A stretch of DNA of 47,967 nucleotides from Candidatus Acidiferrum typicum. Lineage in GTDB: Bacteria > Acidobacteriota > Terriglobia > Acidiferrales > UBA7541. Where the stretch lies: assembly GCA_025463055.1 (NCBI GenBank), contig JAOAPV010000012.1, forward strand, positions 1 through 47,967. Reading direction: 5' to 3'. The notes below the pieces were generated by a model that saw only the letters and a list, made by a program, of their open reading frames with translations, made no database searches and was not told the origin of the DNA. A program made the translations under genes and the position numbers. Positions 15,945 through 24,594 of this stretch are shown piece after piece (position 1 is the first letter of the stretch; each line of letters begins with the position of its first letter).

Positions 15945-18900
15945 TCATTTTACACCGCCGCATTTCTGAGGCTCGGGCTGGTTTGGTGTGAATGTACAAG
16001 GTGTAACTCCGGTGCCCCCGAGTGGAATCATGTAAATCGGTTTGTTTTGAGGATCGGGTTTCTTAGGAAAGCGCGCGGACGGGTCTTCGCTAAAGAACAT
16101 GCCAACTTTCCATGCATAGACAGGCTTGTTTAACTGGTTCGCAAGCAATTGGGCAATGGAGTGGCCTGCGCCTCGGATCGGGCGCAGACCCGCGTTGCAC
16201 GCGTTCAGGGTAATCGTCGCATTCGATCCCAGGTTTGCACTCGACAATGTCGCGACATTCAATGCTGAAACATTCGTGTCCGTGCCGCCGCTTTGTCCCG
16301 GCGCAAGGATTGAGAGAAGGCTTCCATCTAATTGTGGCTGTTGGGCCGCGTGGCCGAAATACATTACTCCGCCATCGATCAGGCCATTCGCTGTGAGACC
16401 TGCATTAAAGTCCTGAACAGACGACACACGTTTAGGGATTACAGTGTTTAAACCTGACACAGTTAGAGCGTCAGCTTGGGTTGAGGCGGAAAAATTGAAT
16501 AGATTTCCAACATTGTGGCAATGACGAGCGTCATTGACACAGTCCGCCGTGTTAATACCAGGGTCACCAACTAACAGAACGTATGTCCGTGAGCTCCCGC
16601 CGCCGGATTGAGGCGCTGGCGTCCGCAAGGTTGCTAGGCTGGGTCTCGGAGTAGTCAGCCTGAATTCGTTCATCGAGTAACTTGCGAGGCGGAGCCGAGG
16701 GTTTCTGGGGTCTGTTCTCCGCGCCCAGCGGCTCGTGTTCTTAAGGTTCGGAACCCAGTTAGAGGAAGTACTAGGGGCTGACTGCACTAGACAGGGGCAC
16801 AACGGGATGGAGGTTCCGTTTTGAGATGGATCGCCTTCGAGCGTCGGCCAGAAGTTGGCGTCGCCCAAAGACACTGGTAGTGCGATTCCTAAAGGGCCGG
16901 AACCAGAAGCGGCGGAAGTAACCCAATCCCCAGTCCATGAAGGAGTGGGAAGATCCGGAGGCTGGTCAGTTGCGACTGGGGAGGGGTTGCCTGCTTGGTC
17001 GAATTGCATGATGGTTCCAACCGCGTTTTGGTCGAAATCCTCGCCAATTAGAGTGCCATTGCCGGAGGCTACGATGTCTGTCCCAAGGACGGCTGGTGAG
17101 ACGTAGGTCCAGAGGGACTGACCAGAGTTGACGTCGAAGGCTTGGATGGTCTGGCTGTCAGTGGCGTAGGCGGCACCATTGTCTCCGAGAACCATCGAAA
17201 AGATGTCTTGATACAATGAGGGGAACGAGAAGTCGGTCTGTCCGGAGCTAGTGATATGAGTGACCTTTACAAGGGCTGGTTTAACTGACCAGTCAGTCCA
17301 GGCGGCGAGCCATCCGCCGCTGCCGTCGGGGATCACGCGTTCGGGTTGGGGTCTTCCTTGATTACCATAATTACTAAATGCCGTGTCGTATGAGAACGAA
17401 TGGATCGCTATCATAGAGCTCGATCCATCGGCCTTTATCTGAAATAGGGACAAAGCGTTGGTTCGTGGAGAACTGGTCGGCGTACCGTTACATACCGGGC
17501 CTTGGATAGTAGTTTCAACTTCGACTTCTACGGCGAGCGTCCTGTCGGAGTCGATGGCAACATTGCTGAGAACAGGCGCGTCTGTACCGAAGTCAAACGC
17601 ATTGCCGTCGCAATCGAGACTGTGTCTAGTGTTACTGGGTAGAGGCCAGCGTGCCTGCGGCGTGCCTACAAGGGGATCCAGTGCGACCAGCATTGAAGTG
17701 TCGGAACAGACCCCATGGAATACCGGAGCGTTTGAGCAGGTAAAATTTCCGTTAGGGACTAGGGGTGTCAATTCGACGAAAAACAGCGTGCCGTCTTGCC
17801 GTACGGAAGGAAGGCCGTTAATTTGGTTGGGTGAAGCATAGGTCCACACGGCCGACCCGGTAATTCCATCTAGGTCAAGGACCGTGCTGGTCTTGTTGTT
17901 GTTCACGTCGGGTAATGAGTCGGAAAGCATCATATTTCCGCCAAAACCATCTGGCACTGCCGGAAAGTATCGAGTTGCCGGGACGCTTGCTTGCCAAAAC
18001 TGGCGGCCATCGACTGAGAAGCCGCGCACCACGGCGTTGCCGTTAATATCCTCATCAATTGAGTAGAGCCCTGGAGTGTCGCCCGGAGCTGGTACGGCGT
18101 GCACGACCTGATGATTGCGTAGACCGGACAGGGGCGGTGCGGACCAACGGACAGTGCCTGGAGACAGGGAGGAGCCACCGAGGATGTTGACTTGGGTTTG
18201 CGCACTCCGGGAGCCAACATTCGCCGTTAATGTGAGTTGACCTGAAGCAAGAGCGGTTAGTGTCGACGGGCCGTCCGTTGACATGCTTGCGAGGGAGCTA
18301 TCGCTGATGGCCCAAGAAGCGTCCGGTCGCGGGCGCCCGAGTTCGTCAATTGCGGCGAATTGACGACTTTCTCCGATAGCCATTTTGACGTCAATGGGCG
18401 TGATCTGGAGGGCATTCGGAGCTGGAAGTGTCCCTGTCAAGGTTAGGTGAAAATTGGAACCAGCGACGTTGCCGGCCAAGTCGGTTGCGCGGACCGCGAC
18501 TAAATTGATACCGACGTTGGGGGAGATGTTGCAGGAAAATTGCGAGCCGCCGAATGTTGCTGCTACGCCATTGCATGTCACGGAGGCCAGGCCGGATAGC
18601 GCGTCGCTGACGGTTCCAGTGATCGCAACATTTGGAGATGAAAACGTTGTGCCGTCGAGTGGAGAGGTGACCGACAAAGCAGGAGGAGTTTTGTCGATGT
18701 TGAGCGTAACGCTGACAGTTGAGGAGCCAAAACCAAAAACCGTGCCGCTGATGACCTGATTGGCACCTTCGGAGGTGACGGTTTGGGGCGAGGAGCAGTT
18801 TCCTGCGACCGCGCAAAAGGTCACAGTGGCATCCGTATTGTTCCAGCCGTATGCGTTAGGGGCAGGAGAAACGGTAGGAGCGCCGCTGGCCGGGGAAAGC

Positions 18901-20456
18901 ACAGTAAATGAGAATTGATTGCTCGCAGCGCCGTTTTGGAATACCTGGGCCACGCCGGACTGTGCCTGGCCATTCACGTCCGCGACGATCCTGGTGTCCG
19001 TCCACAGCAAGACTGTCCCATACGCATTACCTAGCAGGACTTGGCCGCTGCCTTGGCTGGCGCCGAAGCTGGTGCCGAAAATGGTTACGGGCGCGCCTGG
19101 AACGGCGGATTGCGGCGAGACATTGGTAATTGCAAGAGGAGCCACAACGGTGAAGAAGAAGCTGTTGCTGACGGTGCCGTTTACGGTGATAACGATGTTG
19201 CCTGAAGTGGCCCCACTTGGGACGGCGATCACAATTTGCGTGTCGCTCCAACTGATGACAGGGAGCACGATGCCGTTGAAAGTGACGGTACTGCTTCCTT
19301 GTGTGGCACCGAAGCCGGAGCCCGTGATGGTGACTGTAGTCCCGGGCGCGCCGGTCGTCGGAGAAATCGAGGAGATCATGGGTGGCGGCGTCGCGACCGT
19401 GAACGAGACACCGTTGCTGGGAGTATTGTTTTCGACTACGACGACGTTGCCGGAGGTGGCGTTGTTGGGGACGATGGCGACGATTTGCGTATCGGTCCAA
19501 CTGGAGACGGCTGCGGCGGCACCGTTGAAGGTGACAAGGCTTGTGGTTTGCGTTGCGCCGAAGCCGGAACCGGTGATGGTCACGGTAGTGCCGGGCGCGC
19601 CGGAAGATGGGGAAATGCCGGAGATGTTGAGCGTGCCGATGACGAAGCGGAGGGAGTTGCTGACGCGGCCGTTGACCATGACGCTGACGCGACCGGTAAT
19701 GGCATCGGTGGGAACGGGAACGGTGATGGAGGTGGCGCTCCAGCTTGTGGGGAAGGATGCCGGCGAGCCGTGAAGTCCGGGGAAGAGGACGCGGCTGCTT
19801 CCCTGGGTATCGCCAAAATTTGTGCCTGTAATGGTGACCGAGGTGCCGACGGGGCCGAGGCCGGGAGAGAGGCTGGTGACGGTGGGAGCGGGCGTGGGCA
19901 CGGTGAAATTGACGCTATTGGTGGCGAGGGTGTTGACGGTGACAACGAGCGGGCCGGTGCTGGCGCCCGCGGGAACGGAAGTGACGATGCTGGTATTGCT
20001 CCAAGACGATGCTGGGCTGGCGATGCCGTTGAAGGCGAGGGTGCTGCTGTTTTGCGTGTCGCCGAAGCCGACGCCGGTGATGGTGACTTGCGTTCCGGGC
20101 GATGCCGAGTATGTGGAGAGCTGATAGATGACGGGGATTACGGTGAAGGGCGCGGAATTGCTGGGAACGCCGCCAACGGTCACAGTGATATTCAGATTTC
20201 CTGCGGCCAGACTATTCGGGACGGGAACGACTAGGCTGGTGTCGCTCCACGAAGAGGGCGGCGCGACAGTCGAACCGAAGGTGACAAAGCTCGCGCCTTG
20301 TGTGGCGCCGAAGTTGGCGCCGGAGATAGTTATGGGGGTGGCGCCGGGGCCGAGTGGTTGCGAGAGGCTGCTGATGGAAGGCGCGGATTGAGCTTGCGCG
20401 TACGCAACGAATGCGAATAAAGACAAGAATACAAAAGCGAGGGGACGGGCTCGCAT
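15945..20456 (-). CDS. Secreted IPT/TIG-repeat and beta-propeller protein with caspase/CHAT-like C-terminal domain
   Basis: This 1503-residue protein starts at the ATG at 20456 (GGAGG 6 bases upstream) with a signal peptide to about residue 22. Six IPT/TIG domains follow in tandem to about residue 530, each opening with a Pro-Gly-(T/A)-x-(V/I)-T-I-x-G-x-x-F-G pattern. Next come Ig-like domains, a Big_2-like domain starting near LQITPIDVKMAIG, and a PQQ-propeller-like region (roughly 790-1200) with repeated SLWTY/AVWTY-type strands. The last 200 residues begin TYVLLVGDPG and place His1369 in MYFGH and Cys1420 in ITLNACNAG. This is the His-Cys spacing and context of clan CD (caspase/CHAT) peptidases. 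It is exported and may be surface-exposed. Proteolysis is inferred only. Confidence 0.85.
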   Translation of the reverse strand: MRARPLAFVFLSLFAFVAYAQAQSAPSISSLSQPLGPGATPITISGANFGATQGASFVTFGSTVAPPSSWSDTSLVVPVPNSLAAGNLNITVTVGGVPSNSAPFTVIPVIYQLSTYSASPGTQVTITGVGFGDTQNSSTLAFNGIASPASSWSNTSIVTSVPAGASTGPLVVTVNTLATNSVNFTVPTPAPTVTSLSPGLGPVGTSVTITGTNFGDTQGSSRVLFPGLHGSPASFPTSWSATSITVPVPTDAITGRVSVMVNGRVSNSLRFVIGTLNISGISPSSGAPGTTVTITGSGFGATQTTSLVTFNGAAAAVSSWTDTQIVAIVPNNATSGNVVVVENNTPSNGVSFTVATPPPMISSISPTTGAPGTTVTITGSGFGATQGSSTVTFNGIVLPVISWSDTQIVIAVPSGATSGNIVITVNGTVSNSFFFTVVAPLAITNVSPQSAVPGAPVTIFGTSFGASQGSGQVLLGNAYGTVLLWTDTRIVADVNGQAQSGVAQVFQNGAASNQFSFTVLSPASGAPTVSPAPNAYGWNNTDATVTFCAVAGNCSSPQTVTSEGANQVISGTVFGFGSSTVSVTLNIDKTPPALSVTSPLDGTTFSSPNVAITGTVSDALSGLASVTCNGVAATFGGSQFSCNISPNVGINLVAVRATDLAGNVAGSNFHLTLTGTLPAPNALQITPIDVKMAIGESRQFAAIDELGRPRPDASWAISDSSLASMSTDGPSTLTALASGQLTLTANVGSRSAQTQVNILGGSSLSPGTVRWSAPPLSGLRNHQVVHAVPAPGDTPGLYSIDEDINGNAVVRGFSVDGRQFWQASVPATRYFPAVPDGFGGNMMLSDSLPDVNNNKTSTVLDLDGITGSAVWTYASPNQINGLPSVRQDGTLFFVELTPLVPNGNFTCSNAPVFHGVCSDTSMLVALDPLVGTPQARWPLPSNTRHSLDCDGNAFDFGTDAPVLSNVAIDSDRTLAVEVEVETTIQGPVCNGTPTSSPRTNALSLFQIKADGSSSMIAIHSFSYDTAFSNYGNQGRPQPERVIPDGSGGWLAAWTDWSVKPALVKVTHITSSGQTDFSFPSLYQDIFSMVLGDNGAAYATDSQTIQAFDVNSGQSLWTYVSPAVLGTDIVASGNGTLIGEDFDQNAVGTIMQFDQAGNPSPVATDQPPDLPTPSWTGDWVTSAASGSGPLGIALPVSLGDANFWPTLEGDPSQNGTSIPLCPCLVQSAPSTSSNWVPNLKNTSRWARRTDPRNPRLRLASYSMNEFRLTTPRPSLATLRTPAPQSGGGSSRTYVLLVGDPGINTADCVNDARHCHNVGNLFNFSASTQADALTVSGLNTVIPKRVSSVQDFNAGLTANGLIDGGVMYFGHAAQQPQLDGSLLSILAPGQSGGTDTNVSALNVATLSSANLGSNATITLNACNAGLRPIRGAGHSIAQLLANQLNKPVYAWKVGMFFSEDPSARFPKKPDPQNKPIYMIPLGGTGVTPCTFTPNQPEPQKCGGVK

Positions 20457-20628
20457 CTGATTCCTCCGAGTATCTTTTTGAAAGCGACCCGCCGGTGGAT
20501 TGGCGTGTTGGCGAGAGTTTTAGGGCTTAGGTCACATTTTGTCAAGACAATATTGCGTTATTACATGGCATTGGAAATACCAAAGATGCTATAGGTGAAG
20601 GCTCGGGGGGGAAGCGGCTCGAGTGTTA

Positions 20629-20878
20629 GGAAAAAAATTAAGGGCGCACCGACCTGTGAAGGTTGATGCGCCCTTTTAAACTGAAACCGCAAAACTTTTT
20701 TGCTTTTTGGTTCTAGTCTGGCGGCGCGACTGCCGTTAGGCGGAAGCGCCTTCTAGGCTGAGCCGTAAAGTTTCTAAGCTTTTCGGTTCAATCTGGCGGC
20801 ACGATAATCCTGATGGTTTGGGGCGTCAATGGAAATCGGCGGGAACGTCTGTGCAAAGGTGTGGATGGGTGTGGGAAA
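20629..20878 (-). repeat. 250-bp structured intergenic element, copy 1
   Basis: This segment is closely repeated at 22351-22600. It contains a hairpin at about 20641-20673 (GGGCGCA/TGCGCCC with an inner CGACCT/AGGTTG stem and a GTGA loop). A CCGTAAAG/CTTTTCGG hairpin lies near 20763-20786 and a GGCG-GAAG-CGCC hairpin near 20739-20750. Within the element, CTGAAACCGC at 20681 and CTGAGCCGT at 20758 begin two related units of about 77 bases. Read on the minus strand, the first hairpin is followed by TTAATTTTTTT, suggesting the transcript is minus-strand and ends there. It lies 100 bases downstream of the stop of the gene at 20978-21544. Confidence 0.8.
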
Positions 20879-20977
20879 AACGGGCGGGCGCTAAAGCTAT
20901 GCGACGGCAAGAACAGAGAGGACGACAAGATGCGGCCCTGCGGGCCTGGGTCGCGCTGAAGCGCGGCCCCTACAACG

Positions 20978-21544
20978 TCAATTCAGGACGGCGTCTACCA
21001 TGTGAGTTACACGGCGCCAGAGTTGGGCGGGGTGTCCGGTGCGCGCGTCGCGGCCAAAGCGAAAGCTGAGGCTGAGCCCGGCGAGATGAACCGAACGCGG
21101 CCCGCCGGGGAAAGTTTGTCCGGAGAGAAGAGAGTTCCGCATACCACCACCGCCGACAAGGCCAAGCTGTCCGTTTTGAATGCGAAGCGTGCTCTGAAAG
21201 GCGTCCAGTTGCAGGCGTCCGCCCCAGAATTGGACGAGCGGCAGGCTCGACTGCGAGAGAATTACGGTCCTAACCTCGTTCAGTGGCGAAAGATGCTCCA
21301 GGCGATAGTCGCGCGGGTAAGCACCCGCGAACTGGCGACTGAAATGGGGATTAAATTTTTCGGGGTTCTGGAACAGCAGGAAGGAAAAGGCCGGCAAAGC
21401 GGCTGATACCGTTGGGAGTACCGAGAGGGCTGGCACAATATGTTGTTGGGCTAGAACGATCTGTGGCGTGGGTGTCTGTGCTACGGCCGGGCGGTGGCTA
21501 CCCAGAAATATTCCGAGCAGCAAAATAAATGGCTTGTACGTCAT
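20978..21544 (-). CDS. Secreted protein of unknown function
   Basis: Starting at the ATG at 21544 the protein has 188 residues and a clear signal peptide (MTYKPFILLLGIFLGSHRPAVAQ). A longer frame to 21604 adds a basic extension that masks it. The mature protein is rich in aromatic and Leu residues in its middle (PAFSFLLFQNPEKFNPHF). It ends with beta-like segments, VHLAGLSLSFRFGRDA, reminiscent of a terminal membrane-strand pattern. No recognised domain. A GC-rich hairpin pair lies just downstream near 20930-20970, then the 250-bp element. The ribosome binding site is weak (AAAGAG). Confidence 0.7.
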   Translation of the reverse strand: MTYKPFILLLGIFLGSHRPAVAQTPTPQIVLAQQHIVPALSVLPTVSAALPAFSFLLFQNPEKFNPHFSRQFAGAYPRDYRLEHLSPLNEVRTVILSQSSLPLVQFWGGRLQLDAFQSTLRIQNGQLGLVGGGGMRNSLLSGQTFPGGPRSVHLAGLSLSFRFGRDARTGHPAQLWRRVTHMVDAVLN

Positions 21545-21780
21545 TGGTTGTCTCTTTACTGATTCCTGCTTTTCACGAGTGAAGCGAAGGAATGACACCG
21601 CCACGTCTGGGTCCCCTTCGTTATCACCTGAGAATGAGCGGCCTAGCTTGGAATGGAGAGGAACTAGATTGCGGATGACGAAATGAGATTACTGCGTGGG
21701 GATTCGCAGGTCTGTCCTTTTGCGGACACTTTCGGAGCGTGAATAACTCCAGCGGAATCGCGTGGCGCGGAAGCGGCGGG

Positions 21781-22233
21781 TTAGGGCTTGGCGTCCAGGA
21801 CGGCTTTGCCGGTGTCCAGGTCTACCGGCACGGAAATGTGGTCGTGGATGGCTAGCCAGCGGCCGTTCGTTTTGCGGTAGCACTCTGTGAAGCGGACCCA
21901 GGTGTCGAACTTCTGGCCATTTTTCAACGTGCCGGTCATGCGCTCGAGCCCGCGGCTGAACGCGACGGTGTCTCCGGCGACGATTTTCAAGTCGCGATAT
22001 TCGATTTCTACAGGTCCTTGAAACTGGTCGAGAAATTCCTGGTAATCCTTTTTGTAGGCTTCATAGCCAGAGTATTGCAGGGGCGGCACGATGTCGTAGG
22101 AGACGAGAGCGTCTCCGGGTTCGTAGATGGACATAATTCCGTTGAGATCCCTGGCGTGAAAGGCCTTGGCCCATCGATCCAAGACTCTGCGAATCTCCGT
22201 TTCGTTGTTAGCGGCGGTCTGCGCTTTAGCCAT
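21781..22233 (-). CDS. NTF2-like (SnoaL/DUF4440 type) protein
   Basis: From the ATG at 22233 (MAKAQTAANN) the protein is 150 residues, the usual size of one NTF2-like cone-shaped domain. The pattern is characteristic: ETEIRRVLDRWAKAFHARDLNGIMSIYEPGDALVSYD, then YKKDYQEFLDQFQGPVEIEY, and strands ending WLAIHDHISVPVD. Proteins of this family act as small-molecule isomerases, hydrolases or ligand binders, and the pocket cannot be read here. An upstream open extension to 22362 overlaps the edge of the 250-bp element and was rejected. No signal peptide, so cytoplasmic. Confidence 0.85.
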   Translation of the reverse strand: MAKAQTAANNETEIRRVLDRWAKAFHARDLNGIMSIYEPGDALVSYDIVPPLQYSGYEAYKKDYQEFLDQFQGPVEIEYRDLKIVAGDTVAFSRGLERMTGTLKNGQKFDTWVRFTECYRKTNGRWLAIHDHISVPVDLDTGKAVLDAKP

Positions 22234-22350
22234 AGCGGGTCGATTGCGCAGAATGATCAGCGCCGGGTAGAAATTGCGGTGGATTATCTGGCGGAAGTTT
22301 GGCGGCGTCAAGGGGATGCGACTGAATCGGCTGTGCGGAGCGGAGCTGGC

Positions 22351-22600
22351 GGAAAATATCAAGGGCGCAACTACCGGTTAAGGTTGTTGCGCCCCTTTTA
22401 AACTGAAACCGCAAAACTTTTTTGCTTCTTGGTTCTAGTCTGGCGGCGCAACTGCCGTTAAGCGGAAGCGCCCTCTAGGCTGAGCCGTAAAGTTTCTAAG
22501 CTTTTCGGTTCAATCTGGAGGGACGATAATCCTGATGGTTTGAGGCGTCAATGGAATTCGGCGCGGGAAGCTGTGCAAAGGTGTGGATGGGTGTGGGAAA
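22351..22600 (-). repeat. 250-bp structured intergenic element, copy 2
   Basis: Close copy of 20629-20878 in the same orientation, with substitutions that keep the main hairpin (GGGCGCAA/TTGCGCCC near 22362-22393) while the loop changes to GGTTAA. In copy 1 the corresponding pair is a C-A mismatch, and here it is A-T. The two internal units and the terminal segment ending TGTGGGAAA are conserved. It lies 70 bases downstream of the stop of the copper-monooxygenase-like gene and upstream of the NTF2-like gene, mirroring copy 1. Confidence 0.8.
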
Positions 22601-22670
22601 CGGTGCCGAGTGTACTGTGCTGTCCGACTGCCACGCGGAACGTGTGTCGCACCTATGGCGCTGAAATGAT

Positions 22671-23786
22671 TTATTCGTGGGTGGCGGCGGTTACTTGATG
22701 GGTGGCGGATTTGGATTTGCGACGTAGGGCGGACATGGCGTTATCGTCGGAAGGCAGGAAGTAGCCTACTACTATGCCCATGGCGCCGGCGGGTAGGGGC
22801 TTGCCGGTTGTGTTGTCGTAGGTGGCGGTGATGCGGAGCTCGTCGCCGGCGGCGAATTTGTAGCCACCGCGATCGAAGAAGGTGACTACGGGCATGCTGA
22901 GGAGCTGACCCTTTTCATCGACATTGGCGTTGAGGGTGGCGACGGTTTCTTTGCGCGTGGTGTCTTCGAGCGTGAGTTGCTTGGCGTAATCGTGCATGTG
23001 GCCGCCGACGCCGAGGAGGATGCCGCTGTATCGCACGGTGACGGTGCCGGTGCTTTCGTTTTTGCCGGCGTGGAGATCGTAGCCGGAGTTACCGCAGGAC
23101 TGGACGTCCATCCAGGTGGGGTAAACGCTTTTCGTGGGGGTGGCCGGGTCGGCGTAGGGAATTTTTACTTCGAGGTAGACGTTGTTGTACGAGGTGGTAG
23201 TGGGATTATGGACCATGGTTTCGATGCGGATTTTGTCTCCCTTTTGCACGCGGTAGGCGTAGCCGGGGACTTCCATCCAGTCGGTAAGCTCGCTGCCGGC
23301 GCCAAAAATGTGCTCTTCCTTGTTGGGGCAGAGAAAATCGGGGCGATTGGTGTTCCAGAAGGCGGTGTGATGGAGGACGGTTCCGGGGACGGCGTTGCCG
23401 TTGGCGTCGACGAGGCGCGGAGTGTAGGCGCGGAGAAAGGCGTCGAGCGGAATGGTCCAGAAGACGTCAGGAGGCTGCGGCATCTTCCTGTGATCGGTGT
23501 TGGCGGGTAGGGTGAGCGGGCCTTCGCGAAGGGTGATGGTGTGAGTGGCGGCGTCGACTTGCTGGTCGAGCTTGATGCCTTTGGCGACGGCGTGGTGCAT
23601 GCCTTGTTGCATGAAGCCGCCGTGATTGTGCTGCATGTGGGCCATGTCGTGAGCGGGCGCGGCCGGCTGCTCTTGTTGCTGTTGCTGCGCGGCGCCGGCG
23701 GTGATGAACGGGAATGCCAGGCCGATGCTGAGGAGCGCGATTGTCGACACGCTTGGGAGATGCTTTTGCAGTACGAGAGGATTCAT
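22671..23786 (-). CDS. Secreted copper type II monooxygenase-like protein with His/Met-rich N-terminus
   Basis: The ATG at 23786 has GAGGTG upstream. A signal peptide ends near residue 34, followed by a poly-Gln tract and a His/Met-rich stretch (HDMAHMQHNHGG, then MQQGMHHAV) likely to bind copper. The 371-residue protein then shows two beta-rich halves. The first has VLHHTAFWNTNRPDFLC and YRVQKGDKIRIETMVHNPT; the second has GVGGHMHDYAKQLTLED. This layout recalls the PHM/DBM ascorbate-dependent copper monooxygenase fold, where His pairs in the two halves bind copper. Not all canonical ligands can be placed, so enzymatic activity is uncertain. It should lie in the periplasm or outside the cell. 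Confidence 0.7.
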   Translation of the reverse strand: MNPLVLQKHLPSVSTIALLSIGLAFPFITAGAAQQQQQEQPAAPAHDMAHMQHNHGGFMQQGMHHAVAKGIKLDQQVDAATHTITLREGPLTLPANTDHRKMPQPPDVFWTIPLDAFLRAYTPRLVDANGNAVPGTVLHHTAFWNTNRPDFLCPNKEEHIFGAGSELTDWMEVPGYAYRVQKGDKIRIETMVHNPTTTSYNNVYLEVKIPYADPATPTKSVYPTWMDVQSCGNSGYDLHAGKNESTGTVTVRYSGILLGVGGHMHDYAKQLTLEDTTRKETVATLNANVDEKGQLLSMPVVTFFDRGGYKFAAGDELRITATYDNTTGKPLPAGAMGIVVGYFLPSDDNAMSALRRKSKSATHQVTAATHE

Positions 23787-24030
23787 ATTGCACCTCGCTG
23801 ATGCAGCGATGGCAGGGCTAGTGACATGTCTATGATATGCCTCTGACAGCGCGAGTGAGAGAATCCCGCCGCTTGTTGTGCCAAAGAGTGAGCGGAGGAT
23901 TCGCGGGGACCTGCTGGTTGTTTGATGCGGATGGCGAGCGCGGCGTTTGCGTTTCGCGAGTGTCGCGGCTATGCAGGCGGGCGTGCACCAGCGATTGGCC
24001 TCGACCTGTATATCCGTATATAGGAGTGCA

Positions 24031-24513
24031 GTGACACAGAAGACCAACGCGGCTCGGCTATTGGACCAGATGGGAATCGGCTACGAACTGCGTGAGTATG
24101 AAGTGGACCCGGAGGATCTTGCGGCAGAAGCGGTTGCTGCCAAGATCGGGCTGCCAGCGGGGCAACTGTTCAAAACACTGGTCGCGCAGGGTGATCGGCA
24201 CAGCATTTGTATGGCGGTCATTCCGGGTGATACAGAATTGGACCTGAAGACGCTGGCTGCCGCCTCTGGTGATCGCAAAATTCATCTCGTTCCTGTGAAG
24301 GATTTGCAGAAACTCACTGGGTACATTCGTGGCGGAGTAACGGCGCTAGCAGCAAAGAGGGCGTACCCGGTCTATGCCGACTTTAGTATCGAGCGGTTCG
24401 ATGTGATTTCGATTTCCGCGGGCGTACGGGGATTGCAGATACTCCTTGCACCTGCGGACTATCTCAGGGCGGCGAAGGCGACGCTAGGATCAATTGCCAT
24501 GAGCAAGGGATAA
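24031..24513 (+). CDS. ybaK: Cys-tRNA(Pro)/tRNA deacylase, YbaK/EbsC family
   Basis: A GTG start at 24031 is set by AGGAG five bases upstream and gives the family-like opening MTQKTNAARLLDQMGIGYE. The 160-residue protein is a single YbaK domain, with AAKIGLPAGQLFKTLV, the strand CMAVIPGDTELDLKTLA, and GYIRGGVTALAAKRAYPVYAD, in which the conserved Gly-Gly loop binds the tRNA 3' end. The enzyme removes misacylated amino acids, usually Cys from tRNA-Pro, in the cytoplasm. It diverges from the copper-monooxygenase-like gene across a 244-base shared upstream region. Confidence 0.95.
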   Translation: MTQKTNAARLLDQMGIGYELREYEVDPEDLAAEAVAAKIGLPAGQLFKTLVAQGDRHSICMAVIPGDTELDLKTLAAASGDRKIHLVPVKDLQKLTGYIRGGVTALAAKRAYPVYADFSIERFDVISISAGVRGLQILLAPADYLRAAKATLGSIAMSKG

Positions 24514-24594
24514 GCTGACCGCGAGCAGCGAAACCGTCACAGCCAGGGGTTCACTCCATCGTACGAAAATGTCACGGAGTGGATTTTGGAATCG

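Noticed and set aside
19236-20234. 332-codon open frame on the plus strand over the IPT repeats
   Set aside because: It is the mirror of a clearly coding gene with repeated domains; the translation is Gly/Asp/Arg-rich without any family resemblance or ribosome binding site.
20629-20878. c-di-GMP (GEMM) or glycine riboswitch as identity of the repeated element
   Set aside because: I could not place the conserved core motifs of either class; the elements also lie at gene ends more than in leaders.
21002-21406. 134-codon plus-strand frame opposite the secreted protein at 20978-21544
   Set aside because: No ribosome binding site, Ala/Arg/Glu-rich shadow; the minus-strand frame has a signal peptide.
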